From Marinihelvus fidelis (GTDB lineage Bacteria > Pseudomonadota > Gammaproteobacteria > Xanthomonadales > SZUA-36): DNA of 34,038 nucleotides. The number at the start of each line of letters is the position of its first letter. The first letter of the stretch is position 1. Both the position numbers and the translations under genes were made by a program. Below, in pieces: positions 16,995 through 24,518 of the stretch. Where the stretch lies: the NCBI RefSeq assembly GCF_008725655.1, contig NZ_VYXP01000007.1:1-34038 (forward strand), read 5' to 3'. Below the pieces are notes generated by a model. That model searched no databases. It had not been told where the DNA came from and saw only the letters and a program-made list of their open reading frames with translations.

Positions 16995-18799
16995 GCAACA
17001 CGATTGAAGTGAAAGTGCCGGACATCGGCGATTTCGAAAATATCCCCGTCATCGAGGTGCTGGTCGCCGCCGGCGACGAGGTCGAGGCCGAGCAGTCCCT
17101 GGTCACCCTGGAGTCCGACAAGGCCACGATGGAAGTCCCGTCCCCGGCCAACGGCAAAATCGTCAGCGTCACCGTGTCCGAAGGCGACGAAGTCTCCGAA
17201 GGCACCGTCATCGCCACCCTCGAGCCCGCCGAAGGCGAAGCCTCCGGCGACGAATCCGCCGAATCACCGTCCGAACCGGAACCCGCCGAAGCTCCGACCG
17301 AAGCCAACGAGCCGCCGGCCGCAACAACCGCCCCGGAAGCCGACAGTCACGCGTCACCCGTCACCCGTCACCAGCCTCCAGAAGGCGACTTCGACTACGA
17401 CGTGGTCGTCCTGGGCTCCGGCCCTGGCGGCTACACCGCCGCCTTCCGCGCCGCCGACCTGGACCTGAAAGTCGCCCTCGTCGAGCGCTACGAATCACTG
17501 GGTGGCGTCTGCCTGAACGTCGGCTGCATCCCTTCGAAGGCCCTGCTGCACGCCGCCAACGTCATCGACGAAGCCGCCCACATGGCCGAGCACGGCGTGG
17601 TCTTCGGCGAACCCGAAATCCAGATCGACCCGCTGCGCGGCTGGAAAGACCAGGTGGTCGGCCAGCTGACCGGCGGCATCGCCGGCATGGCCAAGCGCCG
17701 TGGCGTCGACGTCATCCAGGGCACCGGCACCTTCTCCGGCGATCACGCCATGAAAATCGAAGGCGAGGACGGCGAGAAAGAAGTCTCGTTCCGCCACGCC
17801 ATCATCGCCGCCGGCTCGCAGGCCTTCAAATTGCCCGGCCTGCCGTGGGACGACCCGCGCATGATGGACTCCACCGACGCGCTGGAACTGAAAGATGTTC
17901 CGGAGAAACTGCTGGTGGTCGGTGGTGGCATCATCGGCCTGGAAATGGCCAGTGTCTACCAGGCGCTCGGCAGCAAAGTGACCGTGGTCGAGCTCACTGA
18001 CCAACTCATGCCGGGCGCCGACAAGGACCTGGTCAAACCGCTGCAAAAACGCATCGAGCCCCGCTACGAGGCCATCTGCCTGGAAACCAAGGTCACCGGA
18101 ATCGAGTCGAAAAAAGACGGCTTGCATGCCACGTTCGAAGGCAAAAAGCTGCCCGACAACACCGTATTCGACCGTGTGCTGGTGGCTATCGGCCGCGTGC
18201 CCAACGGCAACAACATCGGCTGCGACGCCGCCGGCGTTGAAGTCACTGACCGCGGCTTCATCCCGGTCGACAAGCAGATGCGCACCAACGTGCCGCACAT
18301 CTTCGCCATCGGCGACATCGTCGGCCAGCCGATGCTGGCCCACAAGGCCACCCACGAAGCCAAGGTCGCCGCAGAAGTCTGCGCCGGCCACAAGAGCGCC
18401 TTCGAGGCCCGCGTGATTCCGTCCGTCGCCTACACCGACCCGGAAGTCGCCTGGGTGGGCCTGACCGAAACGGAAGCGAAGGAGCAGGGCGTGAAGTACG
18501 GCGTCGGCAAGTTCCCGTGGGCCGCCTCCGGCCGCGCCCTGGGCATCGGCCGATCCGAGGGCTTTACCAAGCTGCTGTTCGACGAGGCCACCGACCGCGT
18601 CATCGGCGCCGGCATCGTCGGGCCGCACGCCGGCGACCTTATCGCCGAAGTCGCACTGGCCATCGAAATGGGTGCGGAAGCGGCCGATATCGGCCTGACC
18701 ATCCATCCGCACCCGACGCTTTCAGAGTCGGTCGCGATGGCTGCCGAAGTGTTCGAAGGCACGGTGACGGACCTCTACATTCCGAAGAAAAAACGGTAG
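16991..18799 (+). CDS. lpdA: Dihydrolipoamide dehydrogenase (E3) with N-terminal lipoyl domain
   Basis: A 602-aa protein, about 125 residues longer than plain E3 because of an N-terminal lipoyl domain (1-80; Lys44) and an acidic Glu/Pro/Ala linker (about 82-132). The E3 part has the FAD fold GSGPGGYTAAFRAAD, the redox disulfide CLNVGC (Cys174, Cys179), the NAD fold GGGIIGLEMASV and the catalytic HPTLSE pair (His574, Glu579) of the dimer interface. It reoxidises dihydrolipoamide with NAD. Lipoyl-E3 fusions are known in Neisseria and xanthomonads. The E2 and E3 lipoyl domains are nearly identical in protein (identical around residues 36-49) but differ at third codon positions, so the duplication is old. 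It ends the operon. The linker contains an unusual 7-bp tandem repeat. Confidence 0.96.
   Translation: MSNTIEVKVPDIGDFENIPVIEVLVAAGDEVEAEQSLVTLESDKATMEVPSPANGKIVSVTVSEGDEVSEGTVIATLEPAEGEASGDESAESPSEPEPAEAPTEANEPPAATTAPEADSHASPVTRHQPPEGDFDYDVVVLGSGPGGYTAAFRAADLDLKVALVERYESLGGVCLNVGCIPSKALLHAANVIDEAAHMAEHGVVFGEPEIQIDPLRGWKDQVVGQLTGGIAGMAKRRGVDVIQGTGTFSGDHAMKIEGEDGEKEVSFRHAIIAAGSQAFKLPGLPWDDPRMMDSTDALELKDVPEKLLVVGGGIIGLEMASVYQALGSKVTVVELTDQLMPGADKDLVKPLQKRIEPRYEAICLETKVTGIESKKDGLHATFEGKKLPDNTVFDRVLVAIGRVPNGNNIGCDAAGVEVTDRGFIPVDKQMRTNVPHIFAIGDIVGQPMLAHKATHEAKVAAEVCAGHKSAFEARVIPSVAYTDPEVAWVGLTETEAKEQGVKYGVGKFPWAASGRALGIGRSEGFTKLLFDEATDRVIGAGIVGPHAGDLIAEVALAIEMGAEAADIGLTIHPHPTLSESVAMAAEVFEGTVTDLYIPKKKR
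17346..17372. repeat. 7-bp tandem repeat in the lpdA linker
   Basis: GTCACGC GTCACCC GTCACCC GTCACC is almost four units of a heptamer. It encodes SHASPVTRHQ, at the end of the acidic linker just before the E3 FAD domain. Because seven is not a multiple of three, loss or gain of one unit would shift the frame; only changes of three units keep it. Confidence 0.85.
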
Positions 18800-18802
18800 A
18801 AC

Positions 18803-18827
18803 TGGTGCCGGTTTTTTGCCGGCGCCA
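18803..18827. other. Hairpin after lpdA with the T-tract in its loop
   Basis: TGGTGCCGG (18803-18811) pairs with CCGGCGCCA (18819-18827), with one G-T pair, around a TTTTTTG loop. An alternative weaker stem pairs the A-tract at 18788-18793 with these six Ts across a bulge, which would put a T-tract after a hairpin as in a terminator. It is probably the end of the operon, but not a textbook terminator. Confidence 0.45.
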
Positions 18828-18854
18828 ACCGAGCCGGATTAGGCCCCCCTGAAT

Positions 18855-18882
18855 TTGACAGGGCGTTCTCTTTATCAATAAT
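18855..18882 (+). promoter_or_regulatory. Sigma-70 promoter of the secreted propeller protein gene
   Basis: A perfect -35 TTGACA (18855-18860) and AATAAT (18877-18882, five of six) are 16 bp apart, 58 bp before the ATG at 18941. This is the best consensus promoter in the window. Confidence 0.65.
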
Positions 18883-18940
18883 AGGCACCAACAAGGACGT
18901 GAGGTGACACTCAATCTATGTGTGATTATCAGGTGCTGTC

Positions 18941-20989
18941 ATGACAGCATGGTTTTGTTCCCCATCCCGTGCAAAGCGGATTAAAAGTGCTGTTTTTTGT
19001 CTCGGGCTACTCACCGTAGCAGCTTTCCCCGGCGCACTCTTCGCCGACACCCCAACCGTATCGTCGGGCCACTCCGCGCAATGGTACAACCGCGAACGTA
19101 GCGGCGAAGGCCTGGTCCTGGAAGTGCTTAGCGATGAACTGGCGCTGGTCTACTGGTTTACATACGACGAGTCCGGAAACCAGCGTTGGCTACAGGATGT
19201 TGGCAATATCGACGGTGACCGTATCGTATTTCCAGAGTTGAAGGTCACTGCCGGCGGCCGTTTCGGCCCAGGATTCGATCCGGAACAGGTCGAACGGATC
19301 GTTGTTGGCGAAGCCGTCCTGAGTTTCAGCGACTGCAACACGGCGGAGTGGAGTTACTCCGCGTTCGGCGAAGCCGAAACGATCCCGATGACACGCCTGA
19401 CCAAAACCATGGCGGCGGGCTGCCAGCCCATCAACGGCGTGCCCGGGCAGCCGGTGATGGAGTACGCTGGACAAAGCGGCTCGTGGTACGACCCCACCCA
19501 TTCCGGCGAGGGTTACACGCTGCAATGGATGTCCCGCAACGAGGCGGCGGTGATCTGGTTCACCTATGACGGTGAAGGCAACCAGTATTGGATAACGGGC
19601 GTCGGCTCAAGGGTCGGCGACGAAATCGTGTTTCCAGTGACGCATTCAGCGAGCGGCCCCAGCTTCGGCCCCGGCTACGACAAGGAAAAGCTACAGCTCA
19701 GCGAATGGGGCAGCCTGACGCTTGAAATCAACTGCAACATCGGGGTTGCCAGGTACGAATCCCATCATCCCGATTTCGGCAGCGGCACGCTGAACCTGTC
19801 CAGGTTAACCCGGCTAAGCAAGCCAGGTTGTCCCTATCAAAAACCAAAGCTTTCTGACCTCTACGAGTTTCGTGTCACAGAAATCGACTACAGGCCGCTT
19901 GCCGATGACTCCGGGAACGTTCTGAGGGATATGAGTTTCGATGCAAGCGATATCGCTTCAGACGGCACCGTTGTCGGGACTCGAATTCGATTGTTAACCA
20001 GGGATCTATTTCGGTGGTTGCCAGACAGCGAACAGTTTTCCGTCGTTGAATCACAATTTGTTACGAGAGATGTGGTTATTTCAGAGGATGCAAAGCGGGC
20101 AGTCGCGACACGTTTGGTAACAAATCCAGAAGACGAATCCGACAGGTATTGGGAACCTATCTGGAACACGTCTGCAACTGACAGCTGGGAGTCAATACCA
20201 AATTTCCAACTCGAGTCCCCAGTTGTCAGGGCCATTTCCAGAAATGGTGGCTATCTCGTTGGTGTTATTGAGTCCGACGATGAAATGAAATTGCCTTGGA
20301 CTTGGAGTGTCGAATCGGGCCAGAAAACCTTCGGTCTTAGCCCAGGGCTTAGGGTAGGAATCCCTTGGGCGGTGAGTAACGACGGTAGTGTGTTCATTGG
20401 CAATCAGGCTGATTTCAGGAAAGGGTTTCGTGAAGAGCTTGCGACGTTATGGACTAGTGATGGCAAACCTGAATTTCTGCGGGATGAATCCGGCCAGATT
20501 TTGGGCTTTTCCCAAGCTTGTAACGATACATGCGATGTGATTCCAGGTAGTTACCATGGTGGCGAGTTGGATCTTGAAGACCCAAATAGTCAAAAATTTT
20601 GGCTTTGGACAAGGCGATTTGGGGTGCAGTATTTTGAGGATGATTTGCCAGGTGTGATCGATTCCTTTTATCCGCCGTCAAGATTGGTGTTTGATACTTC
20701 CGACGACGGTAGTTTGTTTGTTGGTCGGTACCTCACCATATTCAATGGTGAGAGAGTTCAAAGGCCAGTTATATGGACACAGCGCACTGGCGTTCTTTCC
20801 CTATTTGAGCTTCTTGAAGGCATCGAAGGCTGGGATACAAACTGGAAAGATGTTCAAGCGGTCGCTGTGAGCAGTGACGGAACTAAAGTGTTGTTAAATG
20901 GTAGTTTTCAGGTGCCCCCAGAACGTGTTTCAGGGCAATACAGTCGGGCTATGATTCTCGAATTGGTGCCTAAATCAAATACCGATTGA
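18941..20989 (+). CDS. Secreted protein: two WYxxxxSGEG repeats plus HAF-like propeller
   Basis: A 682-aa protein. After a positively charged start and signal peptide (about 1-35), two tandem domains of about 115 residues begin WYNRERSGEG (near 48) and WYDPTHSGEG (near 182). Each continues with a YWFTYDESGNQ/IWFTYDGEGNQ strand and ends with a conserved Cys pair. From about residue 300 come six segments with W-T-x-x-x-G strands (for example PWTWSVESG, LWTRRFG, VIWTQRTG), alternating with AVSNDG/SDDGS turns. These resemble the extracellular HAF repeat and probably fold as a beta-propeller. Location outside the cytoplasm is inferred. Start: AGGTG (18931-18935) 5 nt before the ATG. GC content drops sharply at the domain border near 19.83 kb, suggesting a chimera. 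Function unknown. Confidence 0.85.
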   Translation: MTAWFCSPSRAKRIKSAVFCLGLLTVAAFPGALFADTPTVSSGHSAQWYNRERSGEGLVLEVLSDELALVYWFTYDESGNQRWLQDVGNIDGDRIVFPELKVTAGGRFGPGFDPEQVERIVVGEAVLSFSDCNTAEWSYSAFGEAETIPMTRLTKTMAAGCQPINGVPGQPVMEYAGQSGSWYDPTHSGEGYTLQWMSRNEAAVIWFTYDGEGNQYWITGVGSRVGDEIVFPVTHSASGPSFGPGYDKEKLQLSEWGSLTLEINCNIGVARYESHHPDFGSGTLNLSRLTRLSKPGCPYQKPKLSDLYEFRVTEIDYRPLADDSGNVLRDMSFDASDIASDGTVVGTRIRLLTRDLFRWLPDSEQFSVVESQFVTRDVVISEDAKRAVATRLVTNPEDESDRYWEPIWNTSATDSWESIPNFQLESPVVRAISRNGGYLVGVIESDDEMKLPWTWSVESGQKTFGLSPGLRVGIPWAVSNDGSVFIGNQADFRKGFREELATLWTSDGKPEFLRDESGQILGFSQACNDTCDVIPGSYHGGELDLEDPNSQKFWLWTRRFGVQYFEDDLPGVIDSFYPPSRLVFDTSDDGSLFVGRYLTIFNGERVQRPVIWTQRTGVLSLFELLEGIEGWDTNWKDVQAVAVSSDGTKVLLNGSFQVPPERVSGQYSRAMILELVPKSNTD

Positions 20990-21035
20990 ATGAGCTTTAT
21001 GTCGTTTAATTCTTTGAAAGGGAGATAAAACTGTT

Positions 21036-21041
21036 AGGAGG
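21036..21041 (+). promoter_or_regulatory. Consensus ribosome binding site that fixes a TTG start
   Basis: AGGAGG (21036-21041) is a perfect Shine-Dalgarno. It is 7 nt before the TTG at 21049 but only 1 nt before the in-frame TTG at 21043, so the 21049 codon is the likely start. Confidence 0.75.
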
Positions 21042-21048
21042 TTTGGAA

Positions 21049-22497
21049 TTGAGAAAGGATGCTCTAAGACGTATATCGATGTTAGGAATTTGCTTGGTAT
21101 TGCTTTTGGGTAATGGGTTCGCATATCCCAGTTCGGGCGCTTTAGACCCCGGAATGATTCAGTCGTTGAAAGCCGCTCACGGACTCGACGAAGAAGGTGT
21201 GATTGAGCGTTTGGTTGCTGAACAGGTTGCTTTTGACCAACATGAACTAGCGGTAGAGGTACTTGGGGATTCGTTTGCTGGAGCTTGGTTTGATGAGGAA
21301 AAATGGTTGCTCACAGTCGCAGCTGTTCCAGGGCCGAGAGTCGATGTGGCGACTCGTCTGGGCCTGAATATTGTTTCTGTGGATAGGACGCTGGAAGAGC
21401 TACAAGCTATTCTGTCCGAAACCATTAAGAATGCGCATGCAGATGAGGATTGGGAGGTCGCCTTTGCTGGTGCAGGAATCGACCTCTTGAATAATGCCAT
21501 TGTCATTAAGTACAAATCCCATTATGCGGAATTTGCAATAAACTCCGTTAACAAATTGCACAATGATGTGTCGTCAATTCGCCTTGAAGAAGTGCGATCA
21601 CTTCCAACTCTGTCCCAGGCAATTCTGGGTGGCAACCACTACCACAACCCGGTGCCTCAGTACGATTGCTCAATTGGCTTTGCAACCATTTCGGGATTTT
21701 ATACGGCAGGTCATTGTGGGAGCCCGCCTGACAGTGTTGAAGATCAAAACGGTAACCCAATGGGCCTGTTCGTTGATAATGACTGGACGAACAACGATAT
21801 CGCCTTAGTGGACATTGATCCTGGTTGGGCAACGACAGACCAGGTGAATGGATATTCAGACGGCATCATTAGCGTTCCTGCCGCGTACGGCGGATTCCGA
21901 ACGCCCCTAACAGGTACGTCTGTCTGTCGCTCTGGTCAAGCAACTGGAGGGTTGCATTGCGGTACCATTCTCGCTACCAATGATACACAACAGTTTGGAG
22001 TGCCTGGGGGTGGGTACGTTACGCTGTCAGGCACCGTCAAGACTGACGTTTGTCAATTGGGTGGGGACTCTGGTGGCCCATTTATCGTCGCGAGTTCACA
22101 TCTGGCGCAAGGGACACTGATTGGTGGATACCCTACGTCATGTCCGGGAACGAGTAGTGGTGCTTGGTTTGAGCCTATTTCAAAGCATATGACTGAGCTT
22201 GGCGATGAAATCAGGACTACGCACGGGAGCAACCCACCTGATATCACTAACCCAGTCTGCCCTGACACCAGTTTGCTTGCGGCGGGGCAGTTTCTGTGTG
22301 ATGTGGGCACCTATGACTCGCAGGGTTTGACCGATGTTACGTGGACAAGTAGCGTACCGGGTCAGCCAGTTGGGGTGAACAATTTTTACTTTGGAACGTG
22401 CACGCCAGGTTTCTGGGTAAATGTGGACCTGGAACTGGAAAACGCGCATGGTTCGGACTCCCAAAGCTTTGGGTTTACGTGCCCGAGTTTTCCTTAG
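21049..22497 (+). CDS. Secreted alpha-lytic-like serine protease (S1 fold) with propeptide and C-terminal domain
   Basis: A 482-aa preproprotein. A signal peptide (MRKDALRRIS plus hydrophobic core, about 1-28) is followed by a propeptide (about 29-190) with GAWFDEEKWLLTVA, as in alpha-lytic protease/streptogrisin proregions. The mature domain opens with ILGGNHYHNPVPQYDCSIGF. The catalytic triad is His222 (TAGHC), Asp250 (NNDIALVD) and Ser341 (GGDSGGP). Conserved Cys pairs and a Cys-containing C-terminal extension of about 80 residues, perhaps Ig-like, complete it. It should be an extracellular endopeptidase matured by removal of the propeptide. Low GC and AT-rich codon use set it apart from the surrounding genes. 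It starts 59 nt after the propeller-protein gene and may be co-transcribed. The TTG start is chosen from the ribosome site. Confidence 0.93.
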   Translation: MRKDALRRISMLGICLVLLLGNGFAYPSSGALDPGMIQSLKAAHGLDEEGVIERLVAEQVAFDQHELAVEVLGDSFAGAWFDEEKWLLTVAAVPGPRVDVATRLGLNIVSVDRTLEELQAILSETIKNAHADEDWEVAFAGAGIDLLNNAIVIKYKSHYAEFAINSVNKLHNDVSSIRLEEVRSLPTLSQAILGGNHYHNPVPQYDCSIGFATISGFYTAGHCGSPPDSVEDQNGNPMGLFVDNDWTNNDIALVDIDPGWATTDQVNGYSDGIISVPAAYGGFRTPLTGTSVCRSGQATGGLHCGTILATNDTQQFGVPGGGYVTLSGTVKTDVCQLGGDSGGPFIVASSHLAQGTLIGGYPTSCPGTSSGAWFEPISKHMTELGDEIRTTHGSNPPDITNPVCPDTSLLAAGQFLCDVGTYDSQGLTDVTWTSSVPGQPVGVNNFYFGTCTPGFWVNVDLELENAHGSDSQSFGFTCPSFP

Positions 22498-22518
22498 TGA
22501 ACTGACTTTCTGACGGAG

Positions 22519-22555
22519 CTCGCCCCCGGATTCCGGGGGCGAGTATTCGTTTTTT
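22519..22555 (+). terminator. Intrinsic terminator after the protease gene
   Basis: CTCGCCCCCGG (22519-22529), loop ATT, then CCGGGGGCGAG (22533-22543) form an 11-bp perfect stem. TATTCG and six Ts follow (22550-22555). The T-tract starts 6 nt late, so efficiency may be reduced. Confidence 0.85.
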
Positions 22556-22680
22556 ACCGCAACTTATCTATTTGTCAGCTTTCGTTTTTGCTAGCCCGTT
22601 TGGAAAGTTGATGTAAATGCCATAGTGCGCTTCATCACGCGGTAAATTCAGATGAATCAGTGCTTGCTGTGGGAAGCTAG

Positions 22681-22923
22681 ATGGCTACTCGCATGCTCAT
22701 GAAACTCACAGTTATTGAACGAGAAGCACTCGATCTTCCTGCTCAGGATCGGGCGAGGTTGGCTCAGCGGCTACTGGAAAGCCTGGATGGGTTATCCGAG
22801 ACTGAGGTCCAGCAGCATTGGCTGGAAGAAGCACGCTGCCGCGCGGAAGAGTTGGATCAGGGCATAGTTGCACCTGTTACGGCTGAACAGCTTGATCGAC
22901 GGATTCAAGCCCGTTTGAAGTGA
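22681..22923 (+). CDS. Addiction-module antitoxin-like protein, no adjacent toxin
   Basis: An 80-aa protein whose centre, LPAQDRARLAQRLLESLDGLSE (17-38 region), matches the short unstable-antitoxin family found next to RelE/ParE toxins; the C-terminal helix is EQLDRRIQARLK. In such pairs the toxin gene normally follows within a few bases. Here the next gene is a convergent transporter whose stop lies 13 bp away, so there is no room for a toxin. It is an orphan antitoxin, a remnant, or it acts on a toxin encoded elsewhere. GGAAG 5 nt before the ATG at 22681 supports that start; internal ATGs at codons 5 and 7 are alternatives. The upstream gap 22556-22680 shows only a weak inverted repeat, TTCATC (22631) with GATGAA (22651). 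Confidence 0.75.
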   Translation: MATRMLMKLTVIEREALDLPAQDRARLAQRLLESLDGLSETEVQQHWLEEARCRAEELDQGIVAPVTAEQLDRRIQARLK

Positions 22924-22935
22924 GGTTGAGTAGCG

Positions 22936-24300
22936 TCACGCCAGTAGCCAGTAGCACACGCCCGTAATTACGAGCGCCCCGATCAGGTTCAGCATCAGGC
23001 CGTTGCGGGCCATTTCGCGCACGGTGACGCGGCCGCTGCCGTAGATGACGGCGTTCGGGGCGGTGGCCACGGGTAGCATGAAGGCGCAGCTGGCGCTCAT
23101 GGCGGCGGGCACCATCAGCAGCATCGGATCAATGTCCATGGCGCCGGCGGCGGAGGCCAGCAGGGGCATCAACAGGCTGGATGTGGCCGTGTTGCTGGTC
23201 ACCTCGGTCAGGAAGGTCACCACCAGGCAGGTGGCCAGGATCACCAGCAGCGGCGGGATGGTTTCCAGTACGGACAGGCGCGTGGCGATAATGTCGGCCA
23301 GGCCGCTTTGCATGAAGGCGGTGGCGATGGTGATGCCGGAGCCGAACAGGATCAGCACTTCCCAGGGCATTTTCTTGGCCGCTTCCCAGCGCAGTACCCG
23401 CTGGCCGTTGCCGGCGGGGGTCATGGCCATGACGACGGCGGCGATCAGCGCCACCGAAGCGTCGTTGGCTTTCGGCAGGCCCAGCCATTCGCTCCAGCCG
23501 CCGAAGGGCGCACTGCGCGTTACCCAGGCGACGGCGGTGATGACGAACAGGATCATCACGCGCTTCTCCACCGGGCGCCACTGGCCGACCGCCGGGACTT
23601 CGACGGGGCTGTCGAGTTTCAGGCCGCGGGTGAGCCAGAGCGCGGCCAGCGGCACCAGGATGATGACCACGGGCAAGCCGAAGCCCATCCACTGCGGAAA
23701 GCTGGGCGCGTTGCCGAAGCTGTTCTCGTAGACCTGCATGAACACCAGGTTCGGCGGCGTGCCGATGGGCGTGCCCAGGCCGCCGATACTCGCGGCGTAG
23801 GCGATGCCCAGCAGCAGCGGCACGGCCAGGCGCGCGTGTGCGTGGGCCAGCACCGCCAGCGCCACGGGCAGCAGCATCAGCGTGGTGGCGGTGTTCGAGA
23901 TCCACATGCTCAGCAGCGCCGAGGCGGCCATGAAGCCCATGACCAGGCCACGGGCGTTGTTGCCGCCGAACAGGCGCACCATGTACAGCGCGATGCGGCG
24001 GTGGGCGCCGGAATCGGCCATGGCCTCGGAGATCAGGAAGCCGCCCAGCATCAGCAGGATCAGCGGGCTGCCGTAGGACTGGCCGACCTGGGCGGGCGTC
24101 AGGATGCCGAACAGCGGGAACAGCGCCAGTGGAATCATCGAGGTGATGGGGATTTCGACCGGTTCGAAGATCCACCACAGCGCGCAAAGGAAGGTAATGG
24201 CGGCGGTGGCGGCGGGGGCGAATTCCCATCCGCTGCCCGTGAGCCAGAAGTGGAGCGCGAGCGCCGCCAGCGGCCCGCCGTAAGTCAAAGCCTGTTTCAC
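22936..24300 (-). CDS. SLC13/DASS-family sodium-carboxylate transporter
   Basis: A 454-aa inner-membrane protein with about eleven to twelve hydrophobic segments. The two inverted halves carry the DASS substrate/sodium signatures: SNTATT in the first half with the GTPIGTPPNLVF loop, and TSNTATSS in the second half with PVATAPNAVIYGSG. Members import di- and tricarboxylates such as succinate or malate with sodium; sulfate transport is less likely. The substrate is not resolved by sequence. The GTG at 24300 is preferred because AGGGG lies 7 nt upstream and the protein then opens directly before its first membrane helix. The in-frame ATG at 24348 has no ribosome site and adds a 16-residue Thr/Arg-rich tail. 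It diverges from the lipase cluster. Confidence 0.92.
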   Translation of the reverse strand: MKQALTYGGPLAALALHFWLTGSGWEFAPAATAAITFLCALWWIFEPVEIPITSMIPLALFPLFGILTPAQVGQSYGSPLILLMLGGFLISEAMADSGAHRRIALYMVRLFGGNNARGLVMGFMAASALLSMWISNTATTLMLLPVALAVLAHAHARLAVPLLLGIAYAASIGGLGTPIGTPPNLVFMQVYENSFGNAPSFPQWMGFGLPVVIILVPLAALWLTRGLKLDSPVEVPAVGQWRPVEKRVMILFVITAVAWVTRSAPFGGWSEWLGLPKANDASVALIAAVVMAMTPAGNGQRVLRWEAAKKMPWEVLILFGSGITIATAFMQSGLADIIATRLSVLETIPPLLVILATCLVVTFLTEVTSNTATSSLLMPLLASAAGAMDIDPMLLMVPAAMSASCAFMLPVATAPNAVIYGSGRVTVREMARNGLMLNLIGALVITGVCYWLLA

Positions 24301-24348
24301 CGGTTTTCCCCTTGTCGTTGTTGTTCTTCTGCCTGGCGTTCCCGCCAT

Positions 24349-24366
24349 GTGTCAATCTGGTGTCAA
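24349..24366. repeat. Direct repeat GTGTCAA, 11-bp period
   Basis: GTGTCAA at 24349-24355 and 24360-24366 are spaced by one helical turn (TTGACAC twice on the minus strand) in the DASS-lipase divergent region. This suits a regulator bound to one face of the DNA upstream of the transporter gene. The pattern alone supports it. Confidence 0.4.
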
Positions 24367-24448
24367 CACCATACCTTGACGTATAGTGGAGTTGCCCCGG
24401 CTTGTGCAGGGGTATCGCAAGTTCTTATCATACTTGCCCTGGAACCAC

Positions 24449-24479
24449 TTAACGGCCAACCCAAATACAATTAACGGCC
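24449..24479 (+). promoter_or_regulatory. Direct repeat TTAACGGCC around a candidate -10 box
   Basis: TTAACGGCC occurs at 24449-24457 and 24471-24479, exactly 22 bp (two helical turns) apart. TACAAT (24466-24471), a five-of-six -10 match, lies between them and touches the second copy. No good -35 is present, as is common for activator-dependent promoters. This is a candidate control site for the downstream lipase/transport cluster. Confidence 0.45.
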
Positions 24480-24518
24480 GGTTCCGGCTCAGACATTGAC
24501 GCACCACGGAAAACGCAC

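Noticed and set aside
17495-18712. 405-codon minus-strand frame opposite lpdA
   Set aside because: It is a shadow of a strongly conserved flavoprotein gene, with low-complexity composition and no ribosome site.
18803-18827. Textbook terminator after lpdA
   Set aside because: The T-tract lies in the loop, not after the stem, so it is reported only as a hairpin.
24301-24348. ATG at 24348 as the start of the DASS transporter
   Set aside because: There is no ribosome site, and the added 16 residues are Thr/Arg-rich and uncharacteristic. A GTG at 24300 has AGGGG 7 nt upstream.
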